In this document: positions 8,800 to 17,694 of the stretch, one piece after another
How positions within the stretch are numbered: the first letter of the stretch is position 1
How the letters are laid out: every line of letters begins with the position of its first letter
NCBI RefSeq assembly: GCF_040253635.1
Contig: NZ_JBEJGX010000003.1
Location: 1,116,001-1,180,000 of the forward strand
Length of the DNA stretch: 64,000 nucleotides
Origin: Streptomyces sp. Edi2
GTDB taxonomy: Bacteria; Actinomycetota; Actinomycetes; Streptomycetales; Streptomycetaceae
Reading direction: 5' to 3'
The notes under the pieces: model-generated
What the model saw: the letters and a program-made list of their open reading frames with translations, nothing else
Database searches by the model: none
What the model was told of the DNA's origin: nothing
Position numbers and translations under genes: made by a program

Positions 8800-9915
8800 T
8801 CAGGCGGGCACCGGACAGGCGTCGGCGGCGTTCCACAGCAGCTGGACGGCGGCGCCAGGACGGGCGGCGTCCGGCAGATCCGTGGAGTTCAGCCGCACTG
8901 CGGTGAGCTGGTCACCTCCGGCGTCGAGGCGGACCACCACGCGCGTGTGGGCACCGACGTGCGCGATCTCGGTGATCCTGCCGGGCACACACCGCTCCCC
9001 CGGCCCGGGGGCACCGTCCGGACCGCCGTTCGGGCCGCCGTTCGGGCCGCCGTTCGGGCCGTCCGGAGCGACGATCCGGATCCGCTCGGGGCGGAGGCTG
9101 TACGTGCCCGGGGCGCCGATCACACGGACCGCGGCCTGGTCACGCAGCAGATTGGTGGTACCGATGAAGCCCGCGACGAACGCGGTGGCCGGACGGTCGT
9201 AGATCTCCAGCGGTGAGCCGGTCTGCACGATACGGCCGCGGTCGAGCACAGCGAGGCGGTCGCTGAGCGTCAGCGCCTCTTCCTGGTCGTGGGTGACAAG
9301 GAGGAAGGTGACGCCGGTGGCGCGCTGGATGCGCTGGAGTTCGCGCTGCATCTCCTGTCGCAACTGGAGGTCGAGCGCGCCGAGAGGTTCGTCGAGCAAC
9401 AGCAGCCCGGGGTCGTCGATCAGGGCGCGGGCCAGGGCGACGCGCTGGCGCTGGCCGCCGGAGAGCCGGTCGGGCCGGCGCGGGCCGTGGTCGTCGAGGC
9501 GTACGGTGCGCAGAGCCGCACGGGCGCGGGCGAGGCGTTCGGATTTGCGCACCCCGGCGACGGTGAGCGCGTAGGCGACGTTCTGTTCGACCGTCATGTG
9601 GGGGAAGAGCGCGTAGTCCTGGAAGACGGTGTGGACGTCGCGGCGGCTGGGCGGAAGTGCCGTGACGTCACGTCCGGCGAGCTCGATGCGGCCCGAGGCG
9701 GGCCGTTCGAAACCGGCGATCAGGCGCAGCAGGGTCGTCTTGCCCGAGCCGGAGGGGCCGAGGAGGGAGAAGAACTCACCTTCCCCGATGGTGAGCTCGG
9801 CGCCGTCGACGGCACGTAGCGGACCGAATTCCTTGGTGACGGCGGTGAGCCGTACGGCGGGCGTCGCAGCTTCCGTGGGGGCGGGACGGGCGTCGGTTCG
9901 GGCGGCTTCGGTCAC
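8800..9915 (-). CDS. potA: ABC transporter ATP-binding protein, PotA-like
   Basis: The 371-residue protein has Walker [10 protein letters not shown] at about residues 53-61, signature LSGGQRQR, Walker B LLLLDEP and a switch histidine in [12 protein letters not shown]-terminal TOBE-like regulatory domain follows. It energises uptake by the PotBC channel. The GTG start at 9915 has a strong GGGGGAG site. Within the C-terminal part a short perfect repeat (NGGP three to four times, about 9010-9063) makes a flexible loop inside the TOBE region. This repeat is unusual and probably hypervariable between strains. Confidence 0.92.
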   Translation of the reverse strand: MTEAARTDARPAPTEAATPAVRLTAVTKEFGPLRAVDGAELTIGEGEFFSLLGPSGSGKTTLLRLIAGFERPASGRIELAGRDVTALPPSRRDVHTVFQDYALFPHMTVEQNVAYALTVAGVRKSERLARARAALRTVRLDDHGPRRPDRLSGGQRQRVALARALIDDPGLLLLDEPLGALDLQLRQEMQRELQRIQRATGVTFLLVTHDQEEALTLSDRLAVLDRGRIVQTGSPLEIYDRPATAFVAGFIGTTNLLRDQAAVRVIGAPGTYSLRPERIRIVAPDGPNGGPNGGPNGGPDGAPGPGERCVPGRITEIAHVGAHTRVVVRLDAGGDQLTAVRLNSTDLPDAARPGAAVQLLWNAADACPVPA

Positions 9916-9994
9916 GGGCGCTCCCCCTCGTGAACGGCTTGATCGCCCGGCGACTGTACCGGGGTTCCGCGCGGAGCGGCAGCGTGGCACACTT

Positions 9995-10009
9995 CTGACG
10001 TTCCGTCAG
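9995..10009. promoter_or_regulatory. Candidate operator palindrome between potA-like and thiolase-fusion genes
   Basis: CTGACG-TTC-CGTCAG is a perfect 6-bp inverted repeat in the divergent promoter region, followed by TTTT. Its form is typical of a TetR-family operator, but no TetR gene is adjacent. A weak terminator is an alternative reading. Confidence 0.4.
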
Positions 10010-10022
10010 TTTTGCCCATTGC

Positions 10023-10090
10023 GTCGGTTCTTCGTGTTCCGTCGGTTCTTCGTGTTCCGTCGGTTCCGTTGTGTTCCGTCGGCTTGCTCC
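10023..10090. repeat. 18-bp tandem repeat upstream of the thiolase-fusion gene
   Basis: Two exact 18-bp copies of GTCGGTTCTTCGTGTTCC (10023-10040 and 10041-10058) are followed by a 19-bp variant (10059-10077) and a partial copy (10078-10090). The array is lower in GC than its surroundings. It sits 50 bp before the GTG of the downstream gene, where promoter elements would be expected. Confidence 0.8.
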
Positions 10091-10139
10091 ATCGTTCCTT
10101 TGCGTTTCGTTGTGGTCGGTCCGCGGTCGGGGAGGGTCT

Positions 10140-12023
10140 GTGGCACAGACACGGAAGCCGGTGGTGCCGGGGTGGTTCGATCGGGACGCGGCGGACTTCC
10201 GGCTGCTGGGGACGCGCTGCCGGGCCTGTGGTGCGGTGTTCTTCCCCCGCGAGGACGCCTTCTGCCGCAACCCCGCGTGCGGGGGTGACGAGCTGGCGGA
10301 GGTGCCGCTGTCCCGGCGCGGCACGATCTGGTCCTACACCGACGCGCGTTACCGTCCGCCCTTCCCGTACGTCTCCGATCCGGAGGCCGAGTGGCGGCCG
10401 TACGCCTTGGTCGCCGTGGAGCTGGCGGAGGAAGGGATGGTCGTCCTCGGGCAGGCCGCGCCCGGCGTCCGCGCCGCGGACCTCAGCGTGGGCACGGAGG
10501 TCGAGCTGGTTCCCGGGACCGTCGCCGGGGGCGAGGGGGACGACGGGGGTGTCCGGACGACGTGGCATTGGCGGCCCTGCGGGCGGGGCCTGGGGGGCGG
10601 GACGGACGCCGCGGGGACCGACGCCACGGGAGCGGGGACCGACGCCACGGGAGCGGGGACCGATGCCGCGGGCGCTGTGGCCGATGCCGCGGAGGCCGTG
10701 AGTGCCGGCGCGTGGGCGGAAACCTCACCTCTACACCCGCCCACCCCCCGAAGGGGGGTGGGCGGCGGGGAAAAAACCAAGGGCGCGGGTGGGCGGCGGG
10801 TAGGGGTGAGCCCAGGGAGCCCCGGAAGCTCCTCCCCCGGCGACGTGGCCGTACTGGGCGCCGGTATGCATCCCTGGGGCAAGTGGGGGCGCAGCTTCGT
10901 CGAGTACGGCACGAAGGCGGCCAAGGCGGCGCTTGCGGACGCCGGGCTCGACTGGCGTGCCGTGCAGAGCATCGTCGGTGCGGACACGGTACGCGGCGGC
11001 TACCCCGGTTACGTGGCGGGCGCGACCTTCGCCAAGGCGCTGGGGTGGCAGGGCGCCCGGGTGACCAGCGTCTATGCCGCCTGTGCATCCGGCGCGCAGG
11101 CCATCGCCGCCGCGCGGGCACAGATCCTCTCAGGGATGGCGGACGTGGCCCTCGTGGTGGGCGCCGACGCCGCGCCCAAGGGCTTCTTCACCCCGGCGGG
11201 CGGTGACCGGCCCGACGATCCCGACTGGCTGCGGTTCCGGGTGCTGGGCGCCACCAACCCGGCGTACTTCGGGCTGTACGCGCGCCGCCGGATGGCACTG
11301 TACGGCGAGACGACCGACGACTTCGCGCAGGTGAAGGTCAAGAACTCGGCGGCGGGCGCGGCCAATCCGTACGCCCGCTACCGCAAGCGGGTCACCGCGC
11401 CGGAGGTCGCCGCGTCAGCCGTGGTCTGCGATCCGCTGCGGCTGCTGGACATCTGTGCCACCTCCGACGGCGCCGCTGCGCTGGTCCTGACCAGCATGGA
11501 CTTCGCCCGCCGGCACGGCGTCACGGATCCGGTCCGGATCCGCGCGGTCTCCACGGCCACCCCGCGCTATCCGCGGACCGTACTGGACCTGCCGGACATC
11601 GCCACCGATTCCGCGGCCGCCGCTCCCGAGCCGGAGACCGGCTTCCGGGCATCGATCGCGCACACCGCCTACGAGGAGGCCGGGATCGGGCCCGAGGATC
11701 TGTCCCTGGCCGAGGTCTACGACCTGTCCACCGCACTGGAGTTGGAGTGGTACGAGGATCTGGGGCTGTGCGGCGCCGGTGAAGCGGCCAAGCTGCTGTG
11801 GGACGGGGCGACCGCGCTGGGCGGGCGGCTGCCGGTGAATGCCAGCGGAGGTCTGGCCTCCTTCGGGGAGGCGGTACCGGCCCAGGCCATCGCCCAGGTC
11901 TGCGAGCTGACCTGGCAGTTGCGGGGGCAGGCGGGCGCGCGGCAGGTGGCGGATGCCCGGGTGGGGGTGACCGCCAACCAAGGGCTGTTCGGGCACGGAT
12001 CGGCGGTGGTCGCGGTGCGGTGA
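10140..12023 (+). CDS. Fused Zn-ribbon/OB-fold (DUF35-type) and SCP-x-type thiolase protein
   Basis: The 627-residue protein has two parts. Residues 1-140 form an acyl-CoA-associated Zn-ribbon plus OB-fold, with Cys27, Cys30, Cys42 and Cys47 (CRAC and CRNPAC). Residues from about 235 form a thiolase/lipid-transfer domain starting DVAVLGAGMH, with nucleophile Cys315 in AACASG. The C-terminal HG of thiolases appears in FGHGSAV, but the second catalytic Cys is not obvious, as in lipid-transfer homologues. The family makes or cleaves C-C bonds on acyl-CoA, for example in sterol side chains. Separate OB-fold and thiolase subunits are usual. Here residues 143-234 are a repetitive linker containing a terminator-like hairpin. 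The GTG at 10140 follows GGGGAGGG closely. Confidence 0.82.
   Translation: MAQTRKPVVPGWFDRDAADFRLLGTRCRACGAVFFPREDAFCRNPACGGDELAEVPLSRRGTIWSYTDARYRPPFPYVSDPEAEWRPYALVAVELAEEGMVVLGQAAPGVRAADLSVGTEVELVPGTVAGGEGDDGGVRTTWHWRPCGRGLGGGTDAAGTDATGAGTDATGAGTDAAGAVADAAEAVSAGAWAETSPLHPPTPRRGVGGGEKTKGAGGRRVGVSPGSPGSSSPGDVAVLGAGMHPWGKWGRSFVEYGTKAAKAALADAGLDWRAVQSIVGADTVRGGYPGYVAGATFAKALGWQGARVTSVYAACASGAQAIAAARAQILSGMADVALVVGADAAPKGFFTPAGGDRPDDPDWLRFRVLGATNPAYFGLYARRRMALYGETTDDFAQVKVKNSAAGAANPYARYRKRVTAPEVAASAVVCDPLRLLDICATSDGAAALVLTSMDFARRHGVTDPVRIRAVSTATPRYPRTVLDLPDIATDSAAAAPEPETGFRASIAHTAYEEAGIGPEDLSLAEVYDLSTALELEWYEDLGLCGAGEAAKLLWDGATALGGRLPVNASGGLASFGEAVPAQAIAQVCELTWQLRGQAGARQVADARVGVTANQGLFGHGSAVVAVR
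10737..10765. other. Perfect terminator-like hairpin inside the coding linker
   Basis: A 13-bp perfect stem (CCGCCCACCCCCC at 10737-10749, complement at 10753-10765) with loop GAA lies in frame in the linker, at codons 200-209. CGGGGAAAAAA follows. Upstream, at about 10610-10680, three near-identical copies of a 21-bp unit encode GTDATGA. This kind of C/G hairpin is usual between Streptomyces genes, not inside them. Confidence 0.85.
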
Positions 12024-12326
12024 CCTGGGGCGACCCGACGGTGCGGGAGGCCGTGGCCGTTATGGACGAGCGTGGCGTGAGAACCCGCGGACCGCGAGAC
12101 TCCCGTCCCCACTCCACCCTTCGGCAGCCCTCGGAACCCATCGACATCCCCCGCTGTGCGCGACCTTGACGCCCCCTCATCACCGGTGAACACTTCCGGA
12201 TGCCAGTCGGCATCGCCGCACTCAGGCACCCCGGCCGGGTGGCAGCGGCTGTCCGCTGCCCGCCGGTGGCACGCACCCTGCACGGAGGACCGGGGGACGT
12301 CCCCGGGCGAGGGCCAAGGAGCCGCC
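12024..12326. other. Intergenic region upstream of glpF
   Basis: No gene is apparent in this 303-bp stretch. It must hold the glpFK promoter, but no convincing -35/-10 pair was identified. The glpF ribosome site AAGGAG lies at about 12316. The IclR-type GylR regulator gene often found upstream of Streptomyces glycerol operons is absent. Confidence 0.5.
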
Positions 12327-13094
12327 ATGTATTCCAATGGGGACATCGTCGTCGGTGAAGTGATCGGCACCGCGATACTCATACTCTTCGGGGCCGGTGT
12401 GTGCGCCGCCGTCACCCTGCACTACTCCAAGGCGAAGGACGCCGGCTGGGTCGTGATCGCCTTCGGCTGGGGCATGGGCGTACTGGCCGGCGCCTACACC
12501 GCGGCGCCGCTGTCCGGCGGGCATCTGAACCCCGCGGTGACGCTCGGCTCGGCGGTCGCAGGCGGCACCGAGTGGTCGAAGGTGCCGCTGTACATCCTGG
12601 CCCAGATGGTCGGTGCGGCGATCGGTGCCGTACTGGCCTGGGCGTTGTACTACGCGCAGTTCGCCGCCAACGCGGAACGGGACAAGGCCCAGCCGACGCT
12701 GGGGATCTTCTCCACCGGCCCGGAGATCCGCAAGCCGGCCGCCAATCTCGTCACCGAGATCATCGCCACCATCGGTCTGGTGCTGCCGCTGCTGTTCTTC
12801 GGCCAGAATCCGGGCATCGGCATCGGCCGGGTCCCCGGCGAGCACGTCGGCGTCTACGGCTCCGGGATCAATGTGCTGCTGGTCGCGCTGCTGGTGGTCG
12901 GGATCGGGCTGTCGCTGGGCGGGCCCACCGGCTACGCCATCAACCCGGCCCGTGACCTCGGACCGCGTCTGGTGCACGCGCTGCTGCCGATCCCCAACAA
13001 GGGTTCCTCGGACTGGAGTTACTCCTGGATCCCCGTGGCCGGGCCGCTGATCGGCGCGGTGCTGTCCGGTCTGGTCTACAACGCGGCGTTCTGA
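12327..13094 (+). CDS. glpF: Glycerol uptake facilitator (aquaglyceroporin)
   Basis: The 255-residue membrane protein has both MIP signature loops: LNPAV (Asn68-Pro69-Ala70) and INPARD. An Asp after the second NPAR is typical of glycerol-conducting members rather than strict water channels. Several hydrophobic helices are clear. The ATG at 12327 has an AAGGAG site, and upstream in-frame codons are not hydrophobic. It is followed after 115 bp by the glycerol kinase, so glycerol entering the cell is trapped as glycerol 3-phosphate. The usual third gene, glpD, is not present downstream. Confidence 0.93.
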   Translation: MYSNGDIVVGEVIGTAILILFGAGVCAAVTLHYSKAKDAGWVVIAFGWGMGVLAGAYTAAPLSGGHLNPAVTLGSAVAGGTEWSKVPLYILAQMVGAAIGAVLAWALYYAQFAANAERDKAQPTLGIFSTGPEIRKPAANLVTEIIATIGLVLPLLFFGQNPGIGIGRVPGEHVGVYGSGINVLLVALLVVGIGLSLGGPTGYAINPARDLGPRLVHALLPIPNKGSSDWSYSWIPVAGPLIGAVLSGLVYNAAF

Positions 13095-13209
13095 CCCCGC
13101 AGCCGGGGCGTATCCGCCCGGACGGCCCGGGCCCGGTGCACCGGGTCTCGGCCTCGGCCCCCCGGGACCCGCTGCACCCACTCACCAGGACTTCAGGAGG
13201 CGTGACGGC

Positions 13210-14763
13210 ATGACGGAGCGAACCGGGCAGACCGGGAAGAACCCGAAGACCGAGAAGTATGTAGCCGCGATCGATCAGGGCACCACCTCCAGCCGCTGCA
13301 TCATCTTCGATCACAGCGGGGCGATCGTCGCCGTCGACCAGCGCGAGCACCGGCAGATCTTCCCCAAGCCCGGCTGGGTGGAGCACGATGCCACCGAGAT
13401 CTGGACGAAGGTGCAGGCCGTGGTGGCGGGCGCGCTCACCGCGGCGGGGCTGCGCGCGGACCAGCTCAGTGCACTGGGCATCACCAACCAGCGGGAGACC
13501 ACGGTCCTGTGGGACCGGGCCACCGGACGGCCGGTGCACCATGCGATCGTCTGGCAGGACACCCGTACAGCCCAGCTCTGCGCCGAGCTGGGCGGCGCGG
13601 ACGGCCAGGACCGCTTCCGTGAGGCCACCGGCCTCCCGCTGGCCAGCTACTTCTCCGGGCCGAAGGCGGCCTGGCTGCTGGACGAGGTGCCGGGGCTGCG
13701 GGCGCGTGCCGAGCGCGGCGAGATCGCGTTCGGCACCATCGACTCCTGGCTGATCTGGAATCTGACCGGTGGCACCGACGGCGGGGTGCATGTCACCGAT
13801 GTGACCAACGCGGGCCGCACGATGCTGATGAACCTCGCCACCCTCCAGTGGGATCCGGCGATCCTGTCGGCGATGAACGTGCCGGCCGCGATGCTGCCGG
13901 AGATCAGGTCGTCGGCCGAGGTGTACGGCACGGCCGTGGGGCAACTGCACGGCGTGCCGGTGGCGTCCGCCCTCGGCGACCAGCAGGCGGCCGTCTTCGG
14001 CCAGACCTGCTACGGCGTCGGCGAGGCCAAGAACACCTATGGCACCGGCTCGTTCCTGCTGCTGAACACCGGAAACCGCCCGGTCCCTTCCAAGAACGGC
14101 CTGCTGACGACGATGGGCTACCAGCTCGCCGGCGAGCCGCCGGTCTACTGTCTGGAGGGGTCCATCGCCGTCACCGGCTCGCTGGTCCAGTGGCTCCGCG
14201 ACCAACTGGGCATCATCGCGTCGGCCGAGGAGATCGAACCGCTGGCGGCGAGCGTCCCGGACAACGGCGGGGCGTATGTCGTGCCGGCGTTCTCCGGTCT
14301 GTTCGCGCCCTACTGGCGTTCCGACGCACGCGGCGTGATCACCGGTCTGACCGGCTTCGTCACCAAGGCGCATCTGGCGCGCGCCGTACTGGAGGCGACC
14401 AGCTGGCAGACCCGGGAGGTGGTGGACGCCATGTTCCAGGACTCGGGTGTGCAGATCACCCAGCTCAAGGTCGACGGGGGAATGACCGCCAACCATCTGC
14501 TGATGCAGCATCAGGCAGATGTGCTGGACGTACCGGTGATCCGTCCGGTGATCTCGGAGACCACCTGTCTGGGAGCGGCGTACGCGGCTGGCCTGGCGAC
14601 CGGTGTCTGGCAGGACCTCGACGAGCTGCGGACCCACTGGAAGCGGGACACGCAGTGGACACCGCGGATGGACGCACAGACCCGTGACCGCGAATTCGCC
14701 AACTGGCGCCGGGCCGTGGAGCGCAGCTTCGGCTGGCTGGCCGAGGACGGCTCGGCGGGGTAA
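13210..14763 (+). CDS. glpK: Glycerol kinase
   Basis: The 517-residue protein matches FGGY-family glycerol kinases over its full length. It has the N-terminal phosphate loop [10 protein letters not shown], the [11 protein letters not shown] substrate stretch, [14 protein letters not shown], the YGTGSF motif and C-terminal [13 protein letters not shown]. It phosphorylates glycerol with ATP in the cytoplasm. The ATG follows an AGGAGG site. The extra N-terminal 16 residues ([12 protein letters not shown]...) are polar and may be flexible. It is co-directional with glpF and ends at a strong terminator facing the conservon. Confidence 0.95.
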   Translation: MTERTGQTGKNPKTEKYVAAIDQGTTSSRCIIFDHSGAIVAVDQREHRQIFPKPGWVEHDATEIWTKVQAVVAGALTAAGLRADQLSALGITNQRETTVLWDRATGRPVHHAIVWQDTRTAQLCAELGGADGQDRFREATGLPLASYFSGPKAAWLLDEVPGLRARAERGEIAFGTIDSWLIWNLTGGTDGGVHVTDVTNAGRTMLMNLATLQWDPAILSAMNVPAAMLPEIRSSAEVYGTAVGQLHGVPVASALGDQQAAVFGQTCYGVGEAKNTYGTGSFLLLNTGNRPVPSKNGLLTTMGYQLAGEPPVYCLEGSIAVTGSLVQWLRDQLGIIASAEEIEPLAASVPDNGGAYVVPAFSGLFAPYWRSDARGVITGLTGFVTKAHLARAVLEATSWQTREVVDAMFQDSGVQITQLKVDGGMTANHLLMQHQADVLDVPVIRPVISETTCLGAAYAAGLATGVWQDLDELRTHWKRDTQWTPRMDAQTRDREFANWRRAVERSFGWLAEDGSAG

Positions 14764-14784
14764 CGGCGCCGGGAGCGCGCAGAC

Positions 14785-14823
14785 GTACGGCCCGTACCCC
14801 GGACGGCGGGGTACGGGCCGTAC
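14785..14823. terminator. Bidirectional terminator between glpK and cvnD
   Basis: A perfect 16-bp stem (GTACGGCCCGTACCCC at 14785-14800, complement at 14808-14823) with a 7-nt loop fills the gap between two convergent genes. Confidence 0.88.
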
Positions 14824-14835
14824 CTCCGCGCCCCG

Positions 14836-15447
14836 TCAGGGAAGCGCGGGCTCCCGGCGGCGGGCGCCGACCTCCCTGGCATGCTCGACGACGGAGACCA
14901 GCACATCCCGCGCGGAGTCCTTGCGGCGGGCATCACACAGCATCACCGGCACCTGGGGGTCGAGGTCCAGGGCGTCGCGTACGGATTCCGGCGGGTAGCG
15001 GTCGGCCCCGTCGAAGCAGTTGACGGCGACCGTGAAGGGCAGTCCGCGCCGCTCGAAGTAGTCGATGGCGGCGAAGCTGTCCGCCAGCCGCCGGGTGTCC
15101 GCGAGCACCACCGCACCGAGCGCGCCCCGTGCCAGTTCGTCCCACAGGAACCAGAAGCGGTCCTGCCCCGGGGTGCCGAAGAGGTACAGGACCAGTTCGT
15201 CGTGGACGGTGATCCGCCCGAAGTCCATGGCGACGGTGGTGGTGGCCTTGGTCTCCACCCCGTCGAGGTCGTCGACCGGCCGCCCCGCCTCGGTCAGCCG
15301 CTCCTCGGTACGCAGTGGTTTGATCTCGCTGACGGCACCGACCAGGGTGGTTTTGCCGACCCCGAATCCGCCCGCGACCAGGATCTTGAGCGTCACCGGC
15401 TCGACGGCGGCGGACCGTCGGCGGCGATCGGATCGCCCGAAGGCCAT
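14836..15447 (-). CDS. cvnD: Conservon GTP-binding protein CvnD
   Basis: The 203-residue small GTPase-like protein has P-loop GGFGVGKTT at about residues 26-34, TPGQDRF as the G3 switch and a VNCFDGAD stretch at the NKxD position. In conservons this protein forms a membrane-associated switch with CvnA (kinase), CvnB (roadblock) and CvnC (DUF742), somewhat like a eukaryotic GPCR module. Here it is separated from cvnC by an alpha/beta-hydrolase gene and 220 bp of non-coding DNA, and appears to have its own promoter. The start has a GGAGAAG site. Confidence 0.92.
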   Translation of the reverse strand: MAFGRSDRRRRSAAVEPVTLKILVAGGFGVGKTTLVGAVSEIKPLRTEERLTEAGRPVDDLDGVETKATTTVAMDFGRITVHDELVLYLFGTPGQDRFWFLWDELARGALGAVVLADTRRLADSFAAIDYFERRGLPFTVAVNCFDGADRYPPESVRDALDLDPQVPVMLCDARRKDSARDVLVSVVEHAREVGARRREPALP

Positions 15448-15470
15448 GGGATTCTTCTCCTGAATTGCCG

Positions 15471-15499
15471 TGTATACGGGTGGAGCTCACGCTTGTCAC
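15471..15499 (-). promoter_or_regulatory. Candidate vegetative promoter for cvnD
   Basis: Read on the minus strand, GTGACA (15499-15494) and TATACA (15476-15471) are separated by exactly 17 bp and lie 24 bp before the cvnD ATG. They match the HrdB consensus at 5/6 and 4/6 positions. The region 15500-15667 shows no gene. Confidence 0.6.
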
Positions 15500-15667
15500 C
15501 CGGGCGACGGTGCACGGGGCAGCAGGCGCAAGGGAACGGTACAACGTGCTCGGCACGGCGCCCACTTGAGATGCGTCACGCCGGGTACGGCCGGGGGACG
15601 CCGGGGCGGGACGCCGTGGGGCAGAGGCGGCCAAGCTGCCCAAAGGGCGCGCCGGCCGGCCACGGCG

Positions 15668-16537
15668 TCAGGCGTACTGCCCGAGGTGGTCGAGGATTTT
15701 CGGTGTGACCACGTCAGGGACCTCTTCGGGCAGCCAGTGGCTGGCGCCCTCCAGGGCCTCGAAGCGGTAGGGGCCGTCCACCCACTCCCCCGTGGACTCG
15801 GCGGCGCCGCGGCCCAGGGCGGTGTCCTCGCTGCCCCACAGGAAGAGGGTGGGGACGGTGATCCGGCCCGCGGGCACCGAGACGACCGACTCCGGGGCGC
15901 GGTACCAGTTCAGCGTGGCGGTGAGCGCGCCCGGGGCGGAGAGCCTGCGGACATTGCCGTCGACGAGGGCGGCGGGCACCTTGCCTGCGTAGGCGGCGCG
16001 CAGCCGGGCGGCGTCGTCGGCGAGCAGCGCCGTCTCCGCGGCGCCGTCGTCGCGGCGGAAGAAGCGGACGTAGTCGAGGCGGTGGTGCTGGGTGGGGTCC
16101 TCGGCGGCGGCCCGGTTGAGGGCGTCCGGGTGCGGAGTGGCCAGTACGGTCAGGGACTTCAGCCGCTCCGGGTGGGCGCCGGCCAGCGCCCAGGCGACCA
16201 TGCCGCCCCAGTCGTGCGAGACGAGGTGGAAGCGGTCCGCGCCCTGGGAGTCGGCGAAGGCCAGGGCGTCGGCGACGAGTTCGGGCACGGCGTAGTCGGC
16301 GATCCGGGGCGGGCGGGCGCGCGGGGAGTAGCCGCGCTGGTCGACGGCGACGGCGCGGTAGCCGGCCGCGCCCAGGGCGGGGAGCACGGCGCTCCAGGAG
16401 TCGGCGAACTCGGGCCAGCCGTGCAGCAACAGGACGAGCGCGCCGTCGGTGGGGCCGCAGGCCAGAGCATCGTAGGTGTGCGGGCCGACCTGGATCTCCA
16501 GGTGTTCAACGGGTGCCGGGGTCTCGTCCGTGGCCAT
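15668..16537 (-). CDS. Alpha/beta-fold hydrolase (epoxide hydrolase/haloalkane dehalogenase type)
   Basis: The 289-residue protein has the oxyanion motif HGWPE, the nucleophile elbow SHDWGGM with Asp, and a late His in GASHWLPEE. An Asp rather than Ser nucleophile places it with epoxide hydrolases and haloalkane dehalogenases. It is cytoplasmic with no signal peptide. The gene sits between cvnC and cvnD on the same strand, which is unusual because cvnC and cvnD are normally contiguous. The start at 16537 has AGGAG 10 bp upstream; an ATG at 16555 is an alternative. Substrate is unknown. Confidence 0.85.
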   Translation of the reverse strand: MATDETPAPVEHLEIQVGPHTYDALACGPTDGALVLLLHGWPEFADSWSAVLPALGAAGYRAVAVDQRGYSPRARPPRIADYAVPELVADALAFADSQGADRFHLVSHDWGGMVAWALAGAHPERLKSLTVLATPHPDALNRAAAEDPTQHHRLDYVRFFRRDDGAAETALLADDAARLRAAYAGKVPAALVDGNVRRLSAPGALTATLNWYRAPESVVSVPAGRITVPTLFLWGSEDTALGRGAAESTGEWVDGPYRFEALEGASHWLPEEVPDVVTPKILDHLGQYA

Positions 16538-16554
16538 GGCGGCGGATCTCCTCA

Positions 16555-16610
16555 TGTTGACAAGTGCTCACCTGCTGGTGCGCGCTCAACTGTTGACGAG
16601 CGCGCACCAG
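16555..16610. promoter_or_regulatory. Direct repeat and hairpin upstream of the hydrolase gene
   Basis: TGTTGAC(A/G)AG(T/C)GC(T/G)C(A/G)CC occurs twice as a direct repeat (16555-16572 and 16591-16608). Overlapping it is a perfect 12-bp inverted repeat, CTGGTGCGCGCT (16575-16586) with its complement at 16599-16610. It may end conservon transcription and/or bind a regulator of the hydrolase. Confidence 0.5.
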
Positions 16611-16743
16611 GGCACCGTACCCGGGGCACTCGCCACGGCAGCCACCCCGCCCGGGGCCGGCGGCCCGGCGGGCGCGTGGGCGGGGCAGCGGCCGGCGCCG
16701 ACGGGGCAGAATCCGGCCGACGGCGGTCGCCGGGCCCGGCGGG

Positions 16744-17157
16744 TCACAGCGCGCGCAGGCCGTCGATCACCTCGCGCAGCACCTTCTCGTCCGGCAGCTC
16801 GGCCGGCGGCACCGGCCTGCTGACATGGACCAGCTCGGCATCCAGCAGATCCCCGATCAGGACCCTTACGACGCCGACCGGCAGGTCGAGTTCGGCCGCC
16901 AGCTCGGCGACCGACAGCGGTTCCTGCCGGCACAGCTCGACGATCTCGACGTGCTCAGGCGACAGGGTCTGGTCGTCGACCGTCTCCTCCGCACGGCTCT
17001 CGGCGATCACCAGCGCGATCAGGTCGAGGCGCCCCTCCGCGTCCGTACGGGTACGCCCACGCGTCATGGCGTACGGCCGGACGACCGGGCCCGCGTCGTC
17101 GTCGTACCAGCGGGCCGCCTCCCGCTCCCGGGCGGGCCGGCCGTCCTGCTCGCTCAT
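16744..17157 (-). CDS. cvnC: Conservon DUF742 protein CvnC
   Basis: The 137-residue protein has the DUF742 pattern: a basic N-terminal region with VVRPYAMTRGRT, a helix-turn-helix-like segment (LSVAELAAELDLPVGVVRVL) and the C-terminal stretch VHVSRPVP. It usually links the CvnB roadblock protein to CvnD. The ATG at 17157 is preceded by a 26-codon reading frame that ends in an ATGA overlap. No strong independent ribosome site was seen, suggesting translational coupling. Confidence 0.9.
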   Translation of the reverse strand: MSEQDGRPAREREAARWYDDDAGPVVRPYAMTRGRTRTDAEGRLDLIALVIAESRAEETVDDQTLSPEHVEIVELCRQEPLSVAELAAELDLPVGVVRVLIGDLLDAELVHVSRPVPPAELPDEKVLREVIDGLRAL

Positions 17158-17234
17158 GCCGAAACCTCGCTTCGCTCGGCCTCGCATTCGCGCGGCGCGC
17201 ACCTCTCGCTTCTTCGCTCGCCGCGCTCGCTCAT
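17154..17234 (-). CDS. Possible 26-residue coupling ORF before cvnC
   Basis: This short frame (MSERGERRSERCAPRECEAE, then RSEVSA) starts 20 bp after the cvnB stop. Its TGA overlaps the cvnC ATG. It begins with the same 10 bases as cvnC (ATGAGCGAGC) and is built from GCGAGCGAAGCGAG-like repeats. It is more likely repeat-derived DNA spanning the junction than a selected peptide. It may still carry ribosomes from cvnB to cvnC. Confidence 0.35.
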   Translation of the reverse strand: MSERGERRSERCAPRECEAERSEVSA

Positions 17235-17253
17235 GGCGTCACCGTCGTCGTGC

Positions 17254-17694
17254 TCAGGTGGAAAGGCCGGACCGGGGCGCGGTGCCCAGGTGCGTGCCCA
17301 CGCGCTTGACCAGCAGCGTCATCTCGTACGCGATCAGCCCGACATCGGAGTCGGCGTCGGCCAGTACGGCCAGGCAACTGCCGTCGCCGGCCGCGCTGAC
17401 GAACAGGAACGCCTCGTCCAGTTCGACCATGGTCTGCCGGACGTGGCCCGCGTCGAAGTGCCGGCCGACGCCCTTGGCCAGGCTGTGGAAGCCCGACGCG
17501 ACCGCGGCCAGATGCTCGCCGTCCTCGCGGGTCAGGTCCTTCGAGGCCCCGGTGGCCAGGCCGTCGCTGGAGAGGACCAGTGCCTTGCGGATGGAGCCGA
17601 CCCGCTCGACCAGTTCGTCCAGGAGCCAGTTCAGCTCCCCGGATCCCTTCTCCGAGACCGGTGCGGTGGAAGCTGCTGCCTTCGGTGCGGTCAT
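17254..17694 (-). CDS. cvnB: Conservon roadblock/LC7 protein CvnB
   Basis: The 146-residue protein is a roadblock/LC7 domain: LNWLLDELVERVGSIR, VLSSDGLATG, MVELDEAFLFVSAAGDGS and a final LLVKRVG helix. The family regulates small GTPases, here presumably CvnD. The ATG overlaps the cvnA TGA by 4 bp (ATGA), so the two are translationally coupled. Confidence 0.93.
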   Translation of the reverse strand: MTAPKAAASTAPVSEKGSGELNWLLDELVERVGSIRKALVLSSDGLATGASKDLTREDGEHLAAVASGFHSLAKGVGRHFDAGHVRQTMVELDEAFLFVSAAGDGSCLAVLADADSDVGLIAYEMTLLVKRVGTHLGTAPRSGLST

